Source of the DNA: Psychrobacter sp. MF31
Lineage (GTDB): Bacteria; Pseudomonadota; Gammaproteobacteria; Pseudomonadales; Moraxellaceae
Length of the DNA: 64,000 nt
Direction of reading: 5' to 3'
NCBI RefSeq assembly: GCF_012847335.1
Contig: NZ_JABBDX010000003.1
Span: 1 to 64,000, forward strand
Part shown: one piece after another, positions 55,509-64,000 of the stretch
How the letters are laid out: every line of letters starts with the position of its first letter
Numbering within the stretch: the first letter of the stretch is position 1
Notes under the pieces: generated by a model
Told to the model about the DNA's origin: nothing
Databases searched by the model: none
The model's input: only the letters and a program-made list of their open reading frames with translations
Position numbers and translations under genes: made by a program

Positions 55509-57059
55509 ATGGCAAAAAGTCGGTTATTTCGCTCCACCATGATTGTCAGCAGCATGACCATGTTGTCGCGGATTTTGGGATTGGTTCGCGATGTGGTGCT
55601 GCTCAGCGTCTTTGGCGCAGGCGGTCTCATGGATGCGTTTTTGGTTGCCTTTAAAATCCCAAACTTTTTGCGCAGGCTGTTTGCTGAAGGCGCGTTTAGC
55701 CAAGCCTTTGTTCCGGTGTTGTCGGAATACAAAGAAAAATATAGCCTTCGTGAAGTTCAAATCTTAGTTAGCCGAACCTCCGGCGCGCTCATGCTGATTT
55801 TATCGATGCTCACCGTGGTGGTCATCTTGCTTGCGCCGTGGGTCATCACCTTATTTGCTCCTGGATTTGCCGACCAACCGGACAAATTTAACATAGCAAC
55901 TGAGCTGCTTCGCCTCACCTTTCCTTATTTGCTGTTCATTTCGATGACCGCGTTTGCCAGCGGCATTTTGCAAAGTTACAACTATTTTGCTGCTCCTGCC
56001 TTTGCGCCGGTGCTGCTCAATTTATGTATGATTGGTGGGGCGCTGATATTTGCGCCGATGTTTGACACGCCCATTATGGCGCTTGGCTACGCGGTGGCAA
56101 TTTCAGGCTTGTTGCAACTGCTTATTCAATTACCGCAGCTTTGGCAACAAAAGCTCTTGGTTGCGCCCAAAATTGACTTTGCTCATGAAGGTGTTCGGCG
56201 CATTTTAAAATTGATGCTTCCTGCCATTTTTGGGGTGTCGGTCACGCAGATTAACTTGCTGCTCAATACCGTTTTTGCCTCTCTTATGATTGGCGGATCA
56301 GTTTCTTGGCTTTATGCCGCTGAGCGCATGAGCGAGCTGCCGCTTGGGCTAATTGGGGTGGCAATCGGAACGGTAATTTTGCCAAGCTTGTCCAAAAGTG
56401 AAGCGCAAAAAGATGATGTCAGCTTTAAAAAAACCATCGATTGGGCAGCGCGTTTGATTATTTTGGTTGGGCTTCCTGCTGCCGCGGCGCTATTCATGCT
56501 GTCTGATGTGCTCATGCAAGCGCTGTTTTTACGTGGTGAGTTTAGCCTTCGCGACGCGCAAATGAGCGCCCTTGCGCTGCAAAGCATGTCCGGCGGCATT
56601 TTGGGCTTTATGCTCATTAAAATTTTTGCCCCCGCCTTTTTTGCCCGTCAAGATACCCGAACGCCGGTTAAGATCGGCATCATTTCTGTCATTGCCAATA
56701 TGATCTTTAGCGTGATTTTTATTGGTATTTTTTACTTATTGGGCAAGCCACTTCATGGCGGCTTGGCACTTGCGACCACCGGAGCGTCGTTTGTGAACGC
56801 AGGGCTTTTGTATTACTGCTTACATGAGCGCGGGATTTTTCGCTTTGGTTCGCACTGGAAAAAGCTGTTTTCACAGTTTTTTATTGCCACTTTTGCCATG
56901 CTTGCGACGCTTTATTTGCTCATTCCATATTTTCCAACCGATGCCTCACAGTGGCAACGCATTCTTGTTTTGGCGCTGCTTTGTGCTGCCGGAGCGGTCA
57001 CTTATGGCGTCGTATTAATCGCTACCGGATTTCGACCACGGCAACTAAAACACGGCTAA
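55509..57059 (+). CDS. murJ: Lipid II flippase MurJ (MviN)
   Basis: A 516-residue inner-membrane protein of the MOP superfamily with about 14 helices that moves lipid II across the membrane. Typical segments are TMLSRILGLVRDVVLLSVFGAGGLMDAFLVAFKIPNFLRRLFAEGAFSQAFVPV at the N-terminus (positions 16-68), AAERMSELPLGLIGVAIGT (about 265-284), and FARQDTRTPVKIG (about 374-386). The ATG at 55509 was chosen; the frame extends to a TTG at 55485 without support. It follows ampD. Confidence 0.96.
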   Translation: MAKSRLFRSTMIVSSMTMLSRILGLVRDVVLLSVFGAGGLMDAFLVAFKIPNFLRRLFAEGAFSQAFVPVLSEYKEKYSLREVQILVSRTSGALMLILSMLTVVVILLAPWVITLFAPGFADQPDKFNIATELLRLTFPYLLFISMTAFASGILQSYNYFAAPAFAPVLLNLCMIGGALIFAPMFDTPIMALGYAVAISGLLQLLIQLPQLWQQKLLVAPKIDFAHEGVRRILKLMLPAIFGVSVTQINLLLNTVFASLMIGGSVSWLYAAERMSELPLGLIGVAIGTVILPSLSKSEAQKDDVSFKKTIDWAARLIILVGLPAAAALFMLSDVLMQALFLRGEFSLRDAQMSALALQSMSGGILGFMLIKIFAPAFFARQDTRTPVKIGIISVIANMIFSVIFIGIFYLLGKPLHGGLALATTGASFVNAGLLYYCLHERGIFRFGSHWKKLFSQFFIATFAMLATLYLLIPYFPTDASQWQRILVLALLCAAGAVTYGVVLIATGFRPRQLKHG

Positions 57060-57199
57060 AAGGTTACCGAACCCCAACAGCTTTGGGCGATTTGGGACAA
57101 TTTTTATATTTATCTTCAAGGTGTTTCAGGATAAATTAGCGCTAAACATTGTCTCAAAAAACATTGTCCCAAATTTCAAAGTATAAAGGTAACGTCATC

Positions 57200-57868
57200 A
57201 TGAGTTCATTAAAAAACTCTGCTGTTCATCAATCGCTTGTATTGAGCTTGCTAAGCGCCGCACTTTTGGTAAGCGCTTGTTCCCCAAAAGACAATCCACC
57301 TGAAACTACTGCAACCGCTGCAAATGACGAGCACCCAAGCCCTATTGATAGTGATAAGGGCTTAGGTGAAAGTCCAATCCAAAAAAAGCCAACGGCAACG
57401 ACTGCTGACGAAGAGAGCGACATGCGGATCAATCAGTCCACTGTAGCCGCGCCGCCCATCATCACCCCAAAAAGTCAAATCGTCACAGGGGATGCCGAGG
57501 TGGTCAGTAAAGACATCAATCCCGTCGCCGCCGCCGTCAAGCAGCCCAGTCTGTTGACCAACCCTACGACTGCAGGGACGCCAGAGGACACCGTAAAGCG
57601 AGCGCTGGACACCTTATATTATGGCGATGCAGAAAAAGCCGCGATCTATTATCAGGTCAATATGCCAAATTTTACCCAAGAGCTAAAAAACACTCAATAC
57701 GCCTTTAAACAAACCGTCCAAAGCGTGACCATTACTGATACCAAATATAACGCGGATAAAACCAAAGCCACCGTCACAGGCGAGCTGATGCTCACGGATC
57801 AAGGCGATCCTGCCCCGCTCAGCTATGATTTGGAAAAAATCAATGGCAAATGGAAAATCTTAGGATAA
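57200..57868 (+). CDS. Lipoprotein with DUF4878-like C-terminal domain
   Basis: A 222-residue exported lipoprotein. The signal peptide ends in lipobox VSAC (Cys27). A low-complexity Thr/Ala/Pro-rich linker (about 28-140) follows. The C-terminal domain (about 143-222) has EDTVKRALDTLYYGDAEKAA and VTGELMLTDQGDPAPLSYDLEKINGKWKI, matching the small alpha+beta DUF4878/NTF2-like lipoprotein pattern. The ATG at 57200 begins the signal peptide. The function is unknown. It follows murJ by 140 bases. Confidence 0.75.
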   Translation: MSSLKNSAVHQSLVLSLLSAALLVSACSPKDNPPETTATAANDEHPSPIDSDKGLGESPIQKKPTATTADEESDMRINQSTVAAPPIITPKSQIVTGDAEVVSKDINPVAAAVKQPSLLTNPTTAGTPEDTVKRALDTLYYGDAEKAAIYYQVNMPNFTQELKNTQYAFKQTVQSVTITDTKYNADKTKATVTGELMLTDQGDPAPLSYDLEKINGKWKILG

Positions 57869-57879
57869 ATGCTTAATCC

Positions 57880-58449
57880 TTATTGTTCATCATTGATGTC
57901 AAGCGTCAAGCCGAGGATAACCACATCCGCCAAAAAGCCGTCCATATCACAAACTTTGGGCAAATAGCCCCATTGGCTAAAGCCAAACTTGTTAAATAAC
58001 GCCAAGCTTGGCGCGTTGTGCCCAAAAATCAGCGCGATGACATTGTTAATGCCAAGACTTGGCGCAGTATCTATCATCCAAGCTAAAAGCTTTCGACCTA
58101 AGCCTTGATTTTGATAGTCTTGATGTAAATAAATGCTGATTTCGCTGCTGATATGATAGGCAGGTCTTGCGTATAGATCGCTAAAGCTGCCCCAAGCTAT
58201 AATTTGAGCGCTTGATGTTTGGGTCACGACCACAATTGGGCGCTTTGGATTTTGTAGATGCTCATCAAACCAAGCTTGGCGCTCCGCCACATCGACAAGC
58301 GCCAAATGCGCCGTGGCTTGCTTTCCGCCAATACTTTGGTTAAAAATCGCTAAAATATCTGGTAAATCTTCAGGATTTGCCACTCTTACTAAAAACCCGT
58401 CGCTTAATTTCGTCGCTGTTAATGCTTTGCCTTGTTCGCAAATTGCCAT
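57880..58449 (-). CDS. GNAT family N-acetyltransferase
   Basis: A 189-residue GNAT protein of the phosphinothricin-acetyltransferase-like subgroup. The acetyl-CoA motif is QDYQNQGLGRKLLAWM (about residues 113-128), preceded by the strand ISSEISIYLH and followed by NVIALIFGHNAPSLALFNKFGFSQWGYLP. The last part resembles MddA/PAT-type enzymes that acetylate amino-acid analogues. The substrate cannot be told. It converges on the lipoprotein gene and is divergent from ribF. Confidence 0.8.
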   Translation of the reverse strand: MAICEQGKALTATKLSDGFLVRVANPEDLPDILAIFNQSIGGKQATAHLALVDVAERQAWFDEHLQNPKRPIVVVTQTSSAQIIAWGSFSDLYARPAYHISSEISIYLHQDYQNQGLGRKLLAWMIDTAPSLGINNVIALIFGHNAPSLALFNKFGFSQWGYLPKVCDMDGFLADVVILGLTLDINDEQ

Positions 58450-58630
58450 ACCTTTGCCCCACCCTTTGATACGATAAAAAAACTTCGATGACTTGCTCTT
58501 AGCAAACTTCCGATAAAGATGCCCAAGTGATCATTTTACTTTATAATATGCCAAGATTTTGTTTGGGCAGGTTATTTTTTGCCAAACGCCTGCTTCTATG
58601 ACTTTTTGCGATGACCAAAGCTGCCCATTT

Positions 58631-59650
58631 ATGAATACCTATTTTCTTGAGCACTTACTTGACCCAACCCAAAGCGTAAAAGCGCTTGCGCCTTGTGTGT
58701 TGACCATTGGCAACTTTGATGGCGTTCATTTAGGGCATCAAGCGATGCTCAAAGCGGTTCGCGAAAACGCCCAAGCTGAGCGGCTGCAATCGGCGGTGAT
58801 GATTTTCGAGCCGCAGCCGCGCGAGTTTTTTGATCCAAACAATGCCCCTGCCCGCTTGACCAATTTTGCTGAAAAACAAGCGATATTAAGCCAAATGGGT
58901 ATTGATACGCTGATTGTGGCAAGCTTTGATGGCAAGTTTCGTAGCCTATCTGCCAAAGCTTTTACCGATATTTTGGTCAAAACCTTAAACGTTAAAGCGC
59001 TTGTATTGGGTGACGATTTTCGCTTTGGTCAAGACCGCATTGGCGACAGCCAGTTTTTGCGCGATTATGGCTTGCCTGTGACCAATCTTGCGACCATCAC
59101 CGACCAATCCAAAGCCAACTTGCGAATCAGCTCCACCCGAATCCGCGAACTGCTATTGTCAGGAGATATCGAGCGCGCCAATCACTTATTGGGTCGGGAT
59201 TACAGCATCAGCGGCGTGGTTCAAGATGGCGATAAAATCGGGCGAACGCTTGATTTTCCAACGGCAAACATTTCGCTTGACCGCTTAACGCCTGCGCTTC
59301 ATGGCATTTTTGCGGTTGATGTTGTGCGTTTGGATGAGGATGGCAAGGTGATTACCGATGGCTTAACCAATCTGGCAAAAGACGGTCAAACGGGAATTCA
59401 AGGTCTGCGAGCTCATAGCCTGTTTGGAACGGCAAATATTGGCAAACGACCTTCCGTTGATAAACCACACGAGTGGCGGCTTGAGGTGTTTTTTCCAAAA
59501 TTTAGCGGCGACTTGTATGGCTTGCGCCTTAACGTTCGCTTTTTGCACTTTTTACATGGTGAGCGCTATTATGAAAATTTGGCGGCGCTCAAAGCTGGCA
59601 TTCAGCAAGACGTTCAAGACTTATTGGCTTGGCGGCGCGATCAAAGTTAA
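58631..59650 (+). CDS. ribF: Bifunctional riboflavin kinase/FAD synthetase
   Basis: A 339-residue enzyme converting riboflavin to FMN and then FAD. The N-terminal adenylyltransferase domain has VLTIGNFDGVHLGHQAML, FEPQPREFF and LVLGDDFRFG, then ISSTRIREL. The C-terminal kinase domain has GRDYSISGVVQDGDKIGRTLDFPTAN and PHEWRLEVFF. The ATG at 58631 gives the family N-terminus; an upstream extension to 58559 is unconserved. No clear ribosome-binding site was seen. A strong terminator follows. SdhE, an FAD-dependent assembly factor, is elsewhere in the window. Confidence 0.96.
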   Translation: MNTYFLEHLLDPTQSVKALAPCVLTIGNFDGVHLGHQAMLKAVRENAQAERLQSAVMIFEPQPREFFDPNNAPARLTNFAEKQAILSQMGIDTLIVASFDGKFRSLSAKAFTDILVKTLNVKALVLGDDFRFGQDRIGDSQFLRDYGLPVTNLATITDQSKANLRISSTRIRELLLSGDIERANHLLGRDYSISGVVQDGDKIGRTLDFPTANISLDRLTPALHGIFAVDVVRLDEDGKVITDGLTNLAKDGQTGIQGLRAHSLFGTANIGKRPSVDKPHEWRLEVFFPKFSGDLYGLRLNVRFLHFLHGERYYENLAALKAGIQQDVQDLLAWRRDQS

Positions 59651-59659
59651 GCTTTGCAA

Positions 59660-59720
59660 AAAGTAAATAAAAAAGCGCCCTTGGTTTATTTATCACCAAA
59701 GGCGCTTTTTTATTTACTTT
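59660..59720. terminator. Bidirectional terminator with 20-bp perfect inverted repeat
   Basis: The arm at 59660-59679 is the exact reverse complement of 59701-59720. The core GCGCC/GGCGC is flanked by A-rich and T-rich arms, and TTGG/CCAA extends pairing into the loop. It lies between ribF (+) and the convergent DUF2789 gene (-). Confidence 0.92.
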
Positions 59721-59726
59721 ATAAAT

Positions 59727-59966
59727 TTAAGCCGCAGGGTGCATCCGGACATTGAGTTCGTCAATAACGATTGCCCAAGCCGCATCTTTTTTCCATTCTT
59801 CTTGTAAAAACATGCATTGTTTTTCATCCCAAATGCTCGCCTCAATCAGCTTTTCATCTTTTGACAGCTTATTTTTTTCGATAAACGCGTCAATCGCTTC
59901 ATCTGAGCTCTCAAGACCTAACTGCGCAAACAAATCATTGATGGTATAATTTGGTTCACCTAACAT
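59727..59966 (-). CDS. DUF2789 family small protein
   Basis: A 79-residue soluble protein matching DUF2789: NYTINDLFAQLGLESSDEAIDAFI at the N-terminus, then EASIWDEKQCMFLQEEW and a C-terminal helix. The family is of unknown function and is common in Acinetobacter, Pseudomonas and relatives. CGGCTCC-type (GGAGCC) ribosome-binding site precedes the ATG. It is separated from mdh by about 215 bases and a terminator. Confidence 0.85.
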   Translation of the reverse strand: MLGEPNYTINDLFAQLGLESSDEAIDAFIEKNKLSKDEKLIEASIWDEKQCMFLQEEWKKDAAWAIVIDELNVRMHPAA

Positions 59967-60117
59967 AGCACGGCTCCTATCATTTTATTCTTTATTGTTG
60001 GCTCGGTTGTCGTAGTAAAAGCAGTAGTAAAAATTATTGCTTTGTTGATTGTAGCAAACTCGGTGGCAGGATTTGTGAGGAAAGTTACCAATTGTGTTAA
60101 CAAAAAGCTTTTTCCAT

Positions 60118-60147
60118 AAAAAAGCCCTCAAAATAGAAGGCTTTTTT
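60118..60147 (-). terminator. Rho-independent terminator of mdh
   Basis: A 9-bp stem AAAAAAGCC (60118-60126) with GGCTTTTTT (60139-60147) lies about 35 bases beyond the mdh stop on the minus strand. Confidence 0.82.
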
Positions 60148-60181
60148 AACATTACAATTTTTACCATTTAAAAAAAATAGC

Positions 60182-61165
60182 TTATGGTAGCAAATGCGAT
60201 ACCGCGTCGCGCTCTTCGCTAAGCTCTTGCTCGGTTGCGCCCATTTTGTCTTTTGAGAAGCTTGAGGACACATCAACGCCTTCAACGATTGACCAATCGC
60301 CATTGCTACAAGTACAAGGGAATGAGTAAATCAAGCCTTTAGCAATGCCGTATTCACCGTTTGAATAAACGCCCATTGAAACCCAATCGTTGTCATCTGT
60401 ACCAAGCGCCCATGAACGCATGTGAGCGATGGCAGCATTGGCAGCAGACGCCGCAGAAGAGGCACCGCGAGCTTTGATGATCGCCGCGCCGCGCTGTTGA
60501 ACGTCTGGGATATAGGTGTTTTCATACCAATCGCGATCGATCAAATCAAGCGCAGGCTTGCCATTTACGGTGCAAGCGGTCAAGTCAGGATATTGGGTTG
60601 ACGAGTGGTTGCCCCAAATGATGACTTTTTTTACATCATTAACGGTGCTGTCAGTTTTTTCAGCAAGTTGCGCCATCGCACGGTTATGATCAAGGCGGGT
60701 CATGGCGGTAAAGTTGCGTGGGTCAAGATCCGGCGCGTTACGCTGAGCAATCAGCGCGTTGGTGTTGGCAGGGTTGCCCACAACTAAAACTTTGACATCA
60801 CGGCTTGCAACGTCATTTAACGCTTTGCCTTGCGCTGAGAAAATTGCGGCGTTAGCTTCAAGTAAGTCTTTGCGCTCCATGCCAGGACCACGAGGACGGG
60901 CACCAACCAATAAGGCGTAATCAACATCTTTAAAGGCAACATTGGCGTCGTCAGTTTGAACAATGTCAGCAAGTAGTGGGAAAGCACAATCTTCAAGCTC
61001 CATGACGACCCCTTTTAGGGCGTCCAGTGCTGGCGTGATTTCGAGCAATTGCAAAATAACGGGCTGATCTTTTCCTAACATCTCACCTGATGCAATACGA
61101 AATAGCATGGCATAGCTGATATTACCAGCAGCACCAGTCACGGCAACACGTAAAGGCTGTTTCAT
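60182..61165 (-). CDS. mdh: Malate dehydrogenase
   Basis: A 327-residue NAD-dependent cytosolic enzyme of the TCA cycle, of the long (about 328-residue) bacterial type. The NAD loop is [15 protein letters not shown], the substrate-binding arginine segment is [18 protein letters not shown], and the proton-relay His is in [19 protein letters not shown] lies before the ATG at 61165; the frame extends to 61201 without support. It stands alone with its own terminator. Confidence 0.95.
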   Translation of the reverse strand: MKQPLRVAVTGAAGNISYAMLFRIASGEMLGKDQPVILQLLEITPALDALKGVVMELEDCAFPLLADIVQTDDANVAFKDVDYALLVGARPRGPGMERKDLLEANAAIFSAQGKALNDVASRDVKVLVVGNPANTNALIAQRNAPDLDPRNFTAMTRLDHNRAMAQLAEKTDSTVNDVKKVIIWGNHSSTQYPDLTACTVNGKPALDLIDRDWYENTYIPDVQQRGAAIIKARGASSAASAANAAIAHMRSWALGTDDNDWVSMGVYSNGEYGIAKGLIYSFPCTCSNGDWSIVEGVDVSSSFSKDKMGATEQELSEERDAVSHLLP

Positions 61166-61488
61166 AGCGTAATCCCTCATAATAATTGGATAATTGATCA
61201 TTATCGTTTTGGCTCACTGACGCTTTCATCGCCACCAAGCAGAAAAAGGCATGACATTGACTCAAAAGGCAAGACCGGATCGTGATTTAACATCCTAACT
61301 TTTTTATCAAAGCGCAGGCTAGTTTAGCATCTTGCAAGATTAACCGTCTAGGGACAAATACCGACCATCGCCTTGCGATATTGTTACATTTTATACCGAC
61401 AAAAATTTGCTTGGCTAAATTTAATAACTGAAAAATTTACGAAATAAGCTTATTTTTATTTATTAATGAGACAATTATATTCACTTTA
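61166..61488. other. Non-coding stretch upstream of mdh
   Basis: This 323-base AT-rich gap lies between the RNase T2-like gene and mdh. It should contain the mdh promoter, but I saw no clear -35/-10 pair, no terminator for the RNase T2-like gene and no small gene. Confidence 0.5.
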
Positions 61489-62157
61489 CTAACTACTGCT
61501 TCCTGAAATGATAAAGTTTTTGCCACAATTGTCGATGATGTTATTGCAGCGACCAAACTGGCTGCCCTCATAACAAACATGGATTTCAGATAAAATAGCT
61601 TGGCGGCGACTGCCTTTAGTACAAATCAAATCAAGGCTTGCCGGCGTCATGCCACTATTTAGCCGCGTCATTTGGCTGATGAATCGCGATTTAGGAACGG
61701 TGTAGCTGTTGCCGGTGTTCAGCTCGTTAGGCAATTTAAGTTGTCCTGCAAGATTAGTAATTTGGCGAAAATAACTACTTGAGCTTAAAGGACTACAAGC
61801 GCCATAACGCTGCCAAACTTGGGATCGAACTGCCGAATCTGGCATGATTCGGTTGACCACTTTCAGCTGAAGCGGTGTTAAATTGGGATCAGTTGCGCGA
61901 CCGCAGCGCTCGCCATAGCCCAAATCAAGACCTGAAACGGTCAAAGAATACCCCTCTAAACATTGGCGCATTCGCGCTCGCGACGGCTGAGCGCTACAAA
62001 GTACAGGAGTCATCTCAATCATTAACACGCGCTGACCAACTTTGGTCGTGGTCGCGGCTTGAGCACTGATCGGTAACAAGGACGCGCCAAGCAGCATCAG
62101 CGCAGGGCAATAAATAGGCAATAAGGTCTTGGTCAGAGGCAGTGATGGTCGAATCAT
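61489..62157 (-). CDS. Exported RNase T2-like protein lacking catalytic histidines
   Basis: A 222-residue exported protein with signal peptide (cleavage near SAQA|A, about residue 34). The overall pattern fits RNase T2: TPVLCSAQPSRARMRQCL near the N-terminus, LTPLQLKVVNRIMP, SSYFRQITNLAGQL, and LDLICTKGSRRQAILSEIHVC near the C-terminus. The two catalytic boxes are degraded: the usual HGLWP reads SGLDL (75-79) and W-x-x-H-G-T/A-C reads W-Q-R-Y-G-A-C (115-121, His replaced by Tyr118). About ten cysteines remain, consistent with disulfides. It is probably not a ribonuclease. The ATG at 62157 was chosen over a TTG at 62166. Confidence 0.6.
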   Translation of the reverse strand: MIRPSLPLTKTLLPIYCPALMLLGASLLPISAQAATTTKVGQRVLMIEMTPVLCSAQPSRARMRQCLEGYSLTVSGLDLGYGERCGRATDPNLTPLQLKVVNRIMPDSAVRSQVWQRYGACSPLSSSSYFRQITNLAGQLKLPNELNTGNSYTVPKSRFISQMTRLNSGMTPASLDLICTKGSRRQAILSEIHVCYEGSQFGRCNNIIDNCGKNFIISGSSS

Positions 62158-62645
62158 AACAAACAAATAATATCAATAAATTAGAAAAATGAAGTTGGAA
62201 ATCGGCACTTAAGCGCCAATCCTAAGCTAACTAAAGCGATTTCAATTATCGGCTTAAAATCATCGCCTTTTTTAATCATCACAAATCGTACAAGCTTACT
62301 GTTAAAAAATTGGCAGTTGCCATTTGCTCAGTATTTATTCACCCAGCACCTTTACTTTGCCTAATCCTAGATTTAAGCCAGTAAATAATCAGCTTTTATT
62401 CAACCCTATTGAATAAAAACCAAGAATAAAACCACCGCAAATAAAAAGAGATATTTAGTATTATTATGGACGCTAACTAATGAAATTGTTGCCAAAACAA
62501 TAGTAGCAAATGAAGAAATATTCTCTATAGCAAAATCGTAAGCTTCGCGTAACGACGATCAAAAGCGATGCTTTAAATCCTTGCAATAAAAAAGCCAACA
62601 GCAAGGTTGCAATTGGCTGAATTAAAAACAGAGAAATAAAGCTTA
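62158..62645. other. Non-coding stretch with slt terminator
   Basis: This 488-base AT-rich gap lies between slt and the RNase T2-like gene. The right end carries a likely slt terminator: AGCCAA (62593-62598) with TTGGCT (62613-62618), and on the minus strand a poly-U run after it (62588-62593). No other gene or repeat was recognised. Confidence 0.55.
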
Positions 62646-64000
62646 TTAGTATCCTGCCGGAACTGTTCCCATGCGCTGTAAAATCGGTTGATTGCGACCT
62701 AGCAAGCTGCTGTAAATAGTGGCATTTTCCATGACGTTTTTAACGTAATTTCGCGTTTCAGGATACGGGATGCTCTCAACGTATTGGTCGGCGGCAAGTG
62801 AGCCAAAGTCCGGCTGCCAGCGTTTGGCTTTGTTAGGTCCTGCGTTGTAGCCTGCAGTGGCAAGGACAGGTTGACCGCCAAGCTTTCCTAAAATATCGCC
62901 CATATACCACGTGCCGTAGCGAATATTGGTATCGCCGCTGTTGGCATTGGCAGCGCTGTAGGACTCGCCCAAATTGCGAGCGATATATTTGGCAGTGTCC
63001 GGCATGATTTGCATCAAGCCACTGGCACCAACGTTTGATCGCGCGGAGGTGACAAAGCGGCTTTCTTGGCGCATGATGCCATACGCCCAAGCCGGATCAA
63101 TGCCTGCCGAGCGGCTGTAGCGAACGACCGCATCTTGGTGCGGCATCGGGTGCGATAACGCAAAGTTTTTGGCTTTATAGCTGTTATCTGCCGCATAGAT
63201 GGCGCGATCAAGCCAGCCGTAATCGTGGGCTTGACGAGCCGCAGCTAAAATGAGCGCGTCATCACGGTTATCACGGGCAACTTTGACCGCCCAGTTCCAT
63301 TCGCGGTTGGCATAAGCTCGGCTGGCATCAGCATTATATAAAGCAAAAGCGCGCGCAAAATGCGGATCTTGCAGCACGCGGGCGCGATCGCTTGCGCTGA
63401 TATTGGGCAAACTGCTGCCGCCGGTTGAATTGACATCAAAGCGCAAGCCCGCTCTATCTTTTGCCATTAAGCCATAATAATCATCCGTTTTGGCAATGTG
63501 CTGATACATTTTTTTGGCAATGCCGCGCTTTTTAGCGTCCCCAGATTGCTCATAAGATCGCGCCAACCAATATTGCCATTGACTGGTTTTTTGCAAATCG
63601 GTGTCCATTCGCGCAATGGCTTCAACCGCATCATTCCAGCGGCTAAAACGGATCGCCGCTTTGGCATATTCCTCAGCTTCTTCATTGCTAAAGTCATCGT
63701 CCAAACTTTTGGCAAACCAATCGACCGCTTCACGATTAAAGCCGTCATCGGTGTTGTGCATCATGCGCTGAAAGCCCAAAATCCGGTAGCCATAGCGGCG
63801 TGTGTCCTCATTAAGCAATCGCGATTGGCGCTGATTGTCTTGTTTAATGTCAAAATCAAGCTGAACGGCGGCTTCGCGATACGATTTGTCGGCAATGCGC
63901 CCCAAAGCATAAAGGTACAGGTATTGATTGACCTGACTTGGCGGCAGGGTATTAAATCGGCTGATAAATCCGGTTGGGTTTAACTGAATCTCGCTTAAGG
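62646..64000 (-). CDS. slt: Soluble lytic murein transglycosylase (Slt70-like), 5' end beyond window
   Basis: The frame is open from the stop at 62646 to the right edge (about 451 codons); upstream of 63905 it continues with sequence such as PPSQVNQYLYLYALGRI, so the N-terminus is missing. The visible N-terminal part is the helical U-domain type seen in Slt70 (repeats of helical hairpins, for example EEYAKAAIRFSRWNDAV). The C-terminal SLT domain has YGIMRQESRFVTSARSNVGASGLMQIMP with the catalytic Glu, then NIRYGTWYMGDIL and GYNAGPNKAKRW. It cleaves peptidoglycan glycan strands in the periplasm. Confidence 0.93.
   Translation of the reverse strand, partial: LSEIQLNPTGFISRFNTLPPSQVNQYLYLYALGRIADKSYREAAVQLDFDIKQDNQRQSRLLNEDTRRYGYRILGFQRMMHNTDDGFNREAVDWFAKSLDDDFSNEEAEEYAKAAIRFSRWNDAVEAIARMDTDLQKTSQWQYWLARSYEQSGDAKKRGIAKKMYQHIAKTDDYYGLMAKDRAGLRFDVNSTGGSSLPNISASDRARVLQDPHFARAFALYNADASRAYANREWNWAVKVARDNRDDALILAAARQAHDYGWLDRAIYAADNSYKAKNFALSHPMPHQDAVVRYSRSAGIDPAWAYGIMRQESRFVTSARSNVGASGLMQIMPDTAKYIARNLGESYSAANANSGDTNIRYGTWYMGDILGKLGGQPVLATAGYNAGPNKAKRWQPDFGSLAADQYVESIPYPETRNYVKNVMENATIYSSLLGRNQPILQRMGTVPAGY

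Noticed and set aside
2460-64000. tRNA, rRNA, CRISPR arrays, insertion sequences, phage genes
   Set aside because: None was recognised by eye. A dedicated tRNA or CRISPR scan would settle this; the reading here cannot exclude an isolated tRNA in a gap.

Overview
The window looks like chromosomal DNA of a gammaproteobacterium of the Moraxellaceae, most like Psychrobacter or Moraxella. This rests on the protein sequences (L28/L33, RecA, FtsZ, LpxC, an SpoT with a decayed synthetase domain), on small family markers such as DUF2789 and a YidB-type protein, and on a split dcw cluster (murG-murC-ddl-ftsQ-ftsA-ftsZ-lpxC). The assignment is inferred from recognition, not from a search. I saw no rRNA, tRNA, CRISPR array, insertion sequence, integrase or prophage. 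Nearly everything is ordinary core genome.

Region by region. 1-2459: 5' part of a long surface lipoprotein made of Ig-like repeats, running off the left edge. 2.7-3.4 kb: rpmB-rpmG. 3.5-9.2 kb: small unknown proteins, rpe, the glutathione-dependent formaldehyde pair fghA/frmA, and a membrane-fused C13 (caspase/legumain-like) protease. 9.4-13.4 kb: htpG, a thioesterase, ispH. 13.7-20.1 kb on the plus strand: gmk, rpoZ, spoT, ridA, priA. 20.1-26.2 kb: a zinc-type CDF transporter, two unknowns, a KefB/KefC-type antiporter, a membrane protein with a pilin-like tail, trmB. 26.2-29.1 kb: a 725-base non-coding stretch with paired DnaA boxes, then recA-recX. 29.2-36.9 kb: a DASS anion transporter, a YidB-like protein, folP-sdhE-ygfX, ftsH, rlmE and the divergent yhbY. 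37-39.3 kb: a DOMON-like protein, a secreted CHAP amidase, a DciA-like protein. 39.6-48.6 kb on the minus strand: lpxC, ftsZ, ftsA, ftsQ, ddl, murC, murG. 48.8-54.6 kb: gshB, pyrE, an unknown, a YeeZ-like reductase, a DUF4105 protein. 54.8-59.7 kb: ampD, murJ, a lipoprotein, a GNAT acetyltransferase, ribF. 59.7-64 kb: DUF2789, mdh, a secreted RNase T2-like protein lacking its catalytic histidines, and a soluble lytic transglycosylase running off the right edge.

The main functional theme is the cell envelope: lipid A commitment (LpxC) and its protease FtsH, peptidoglycan precursor synthesis (MurC, Ddl, MurG), flipping (MurJ), recycling and cleavage (AmpD, Slt, CHAP amidase) and division (FtsQAZ). 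Around it lie translation and RNA genes (rpmB, rpmG, rlmE, yhbY, trmB), stress and repair genes (spoT, recA/recX, priA, htpG), and glutathione-linked functions (gshB, fghA/frmA, KefB/C type).

The items most worth a second look are proteins from known families whose catalytic or nucleotide-binding residues appear lost (SpoT synthetase domain, FtsA phosphate-binding loops, RNase T2 histidines), the DUF2628-like/pilin-like fusion, the Ig-repeat lipoprotein with an alternating repeat pattern, and the paired DnaA boxes upstream of recA. I found no clear case of a new multi-gene system.
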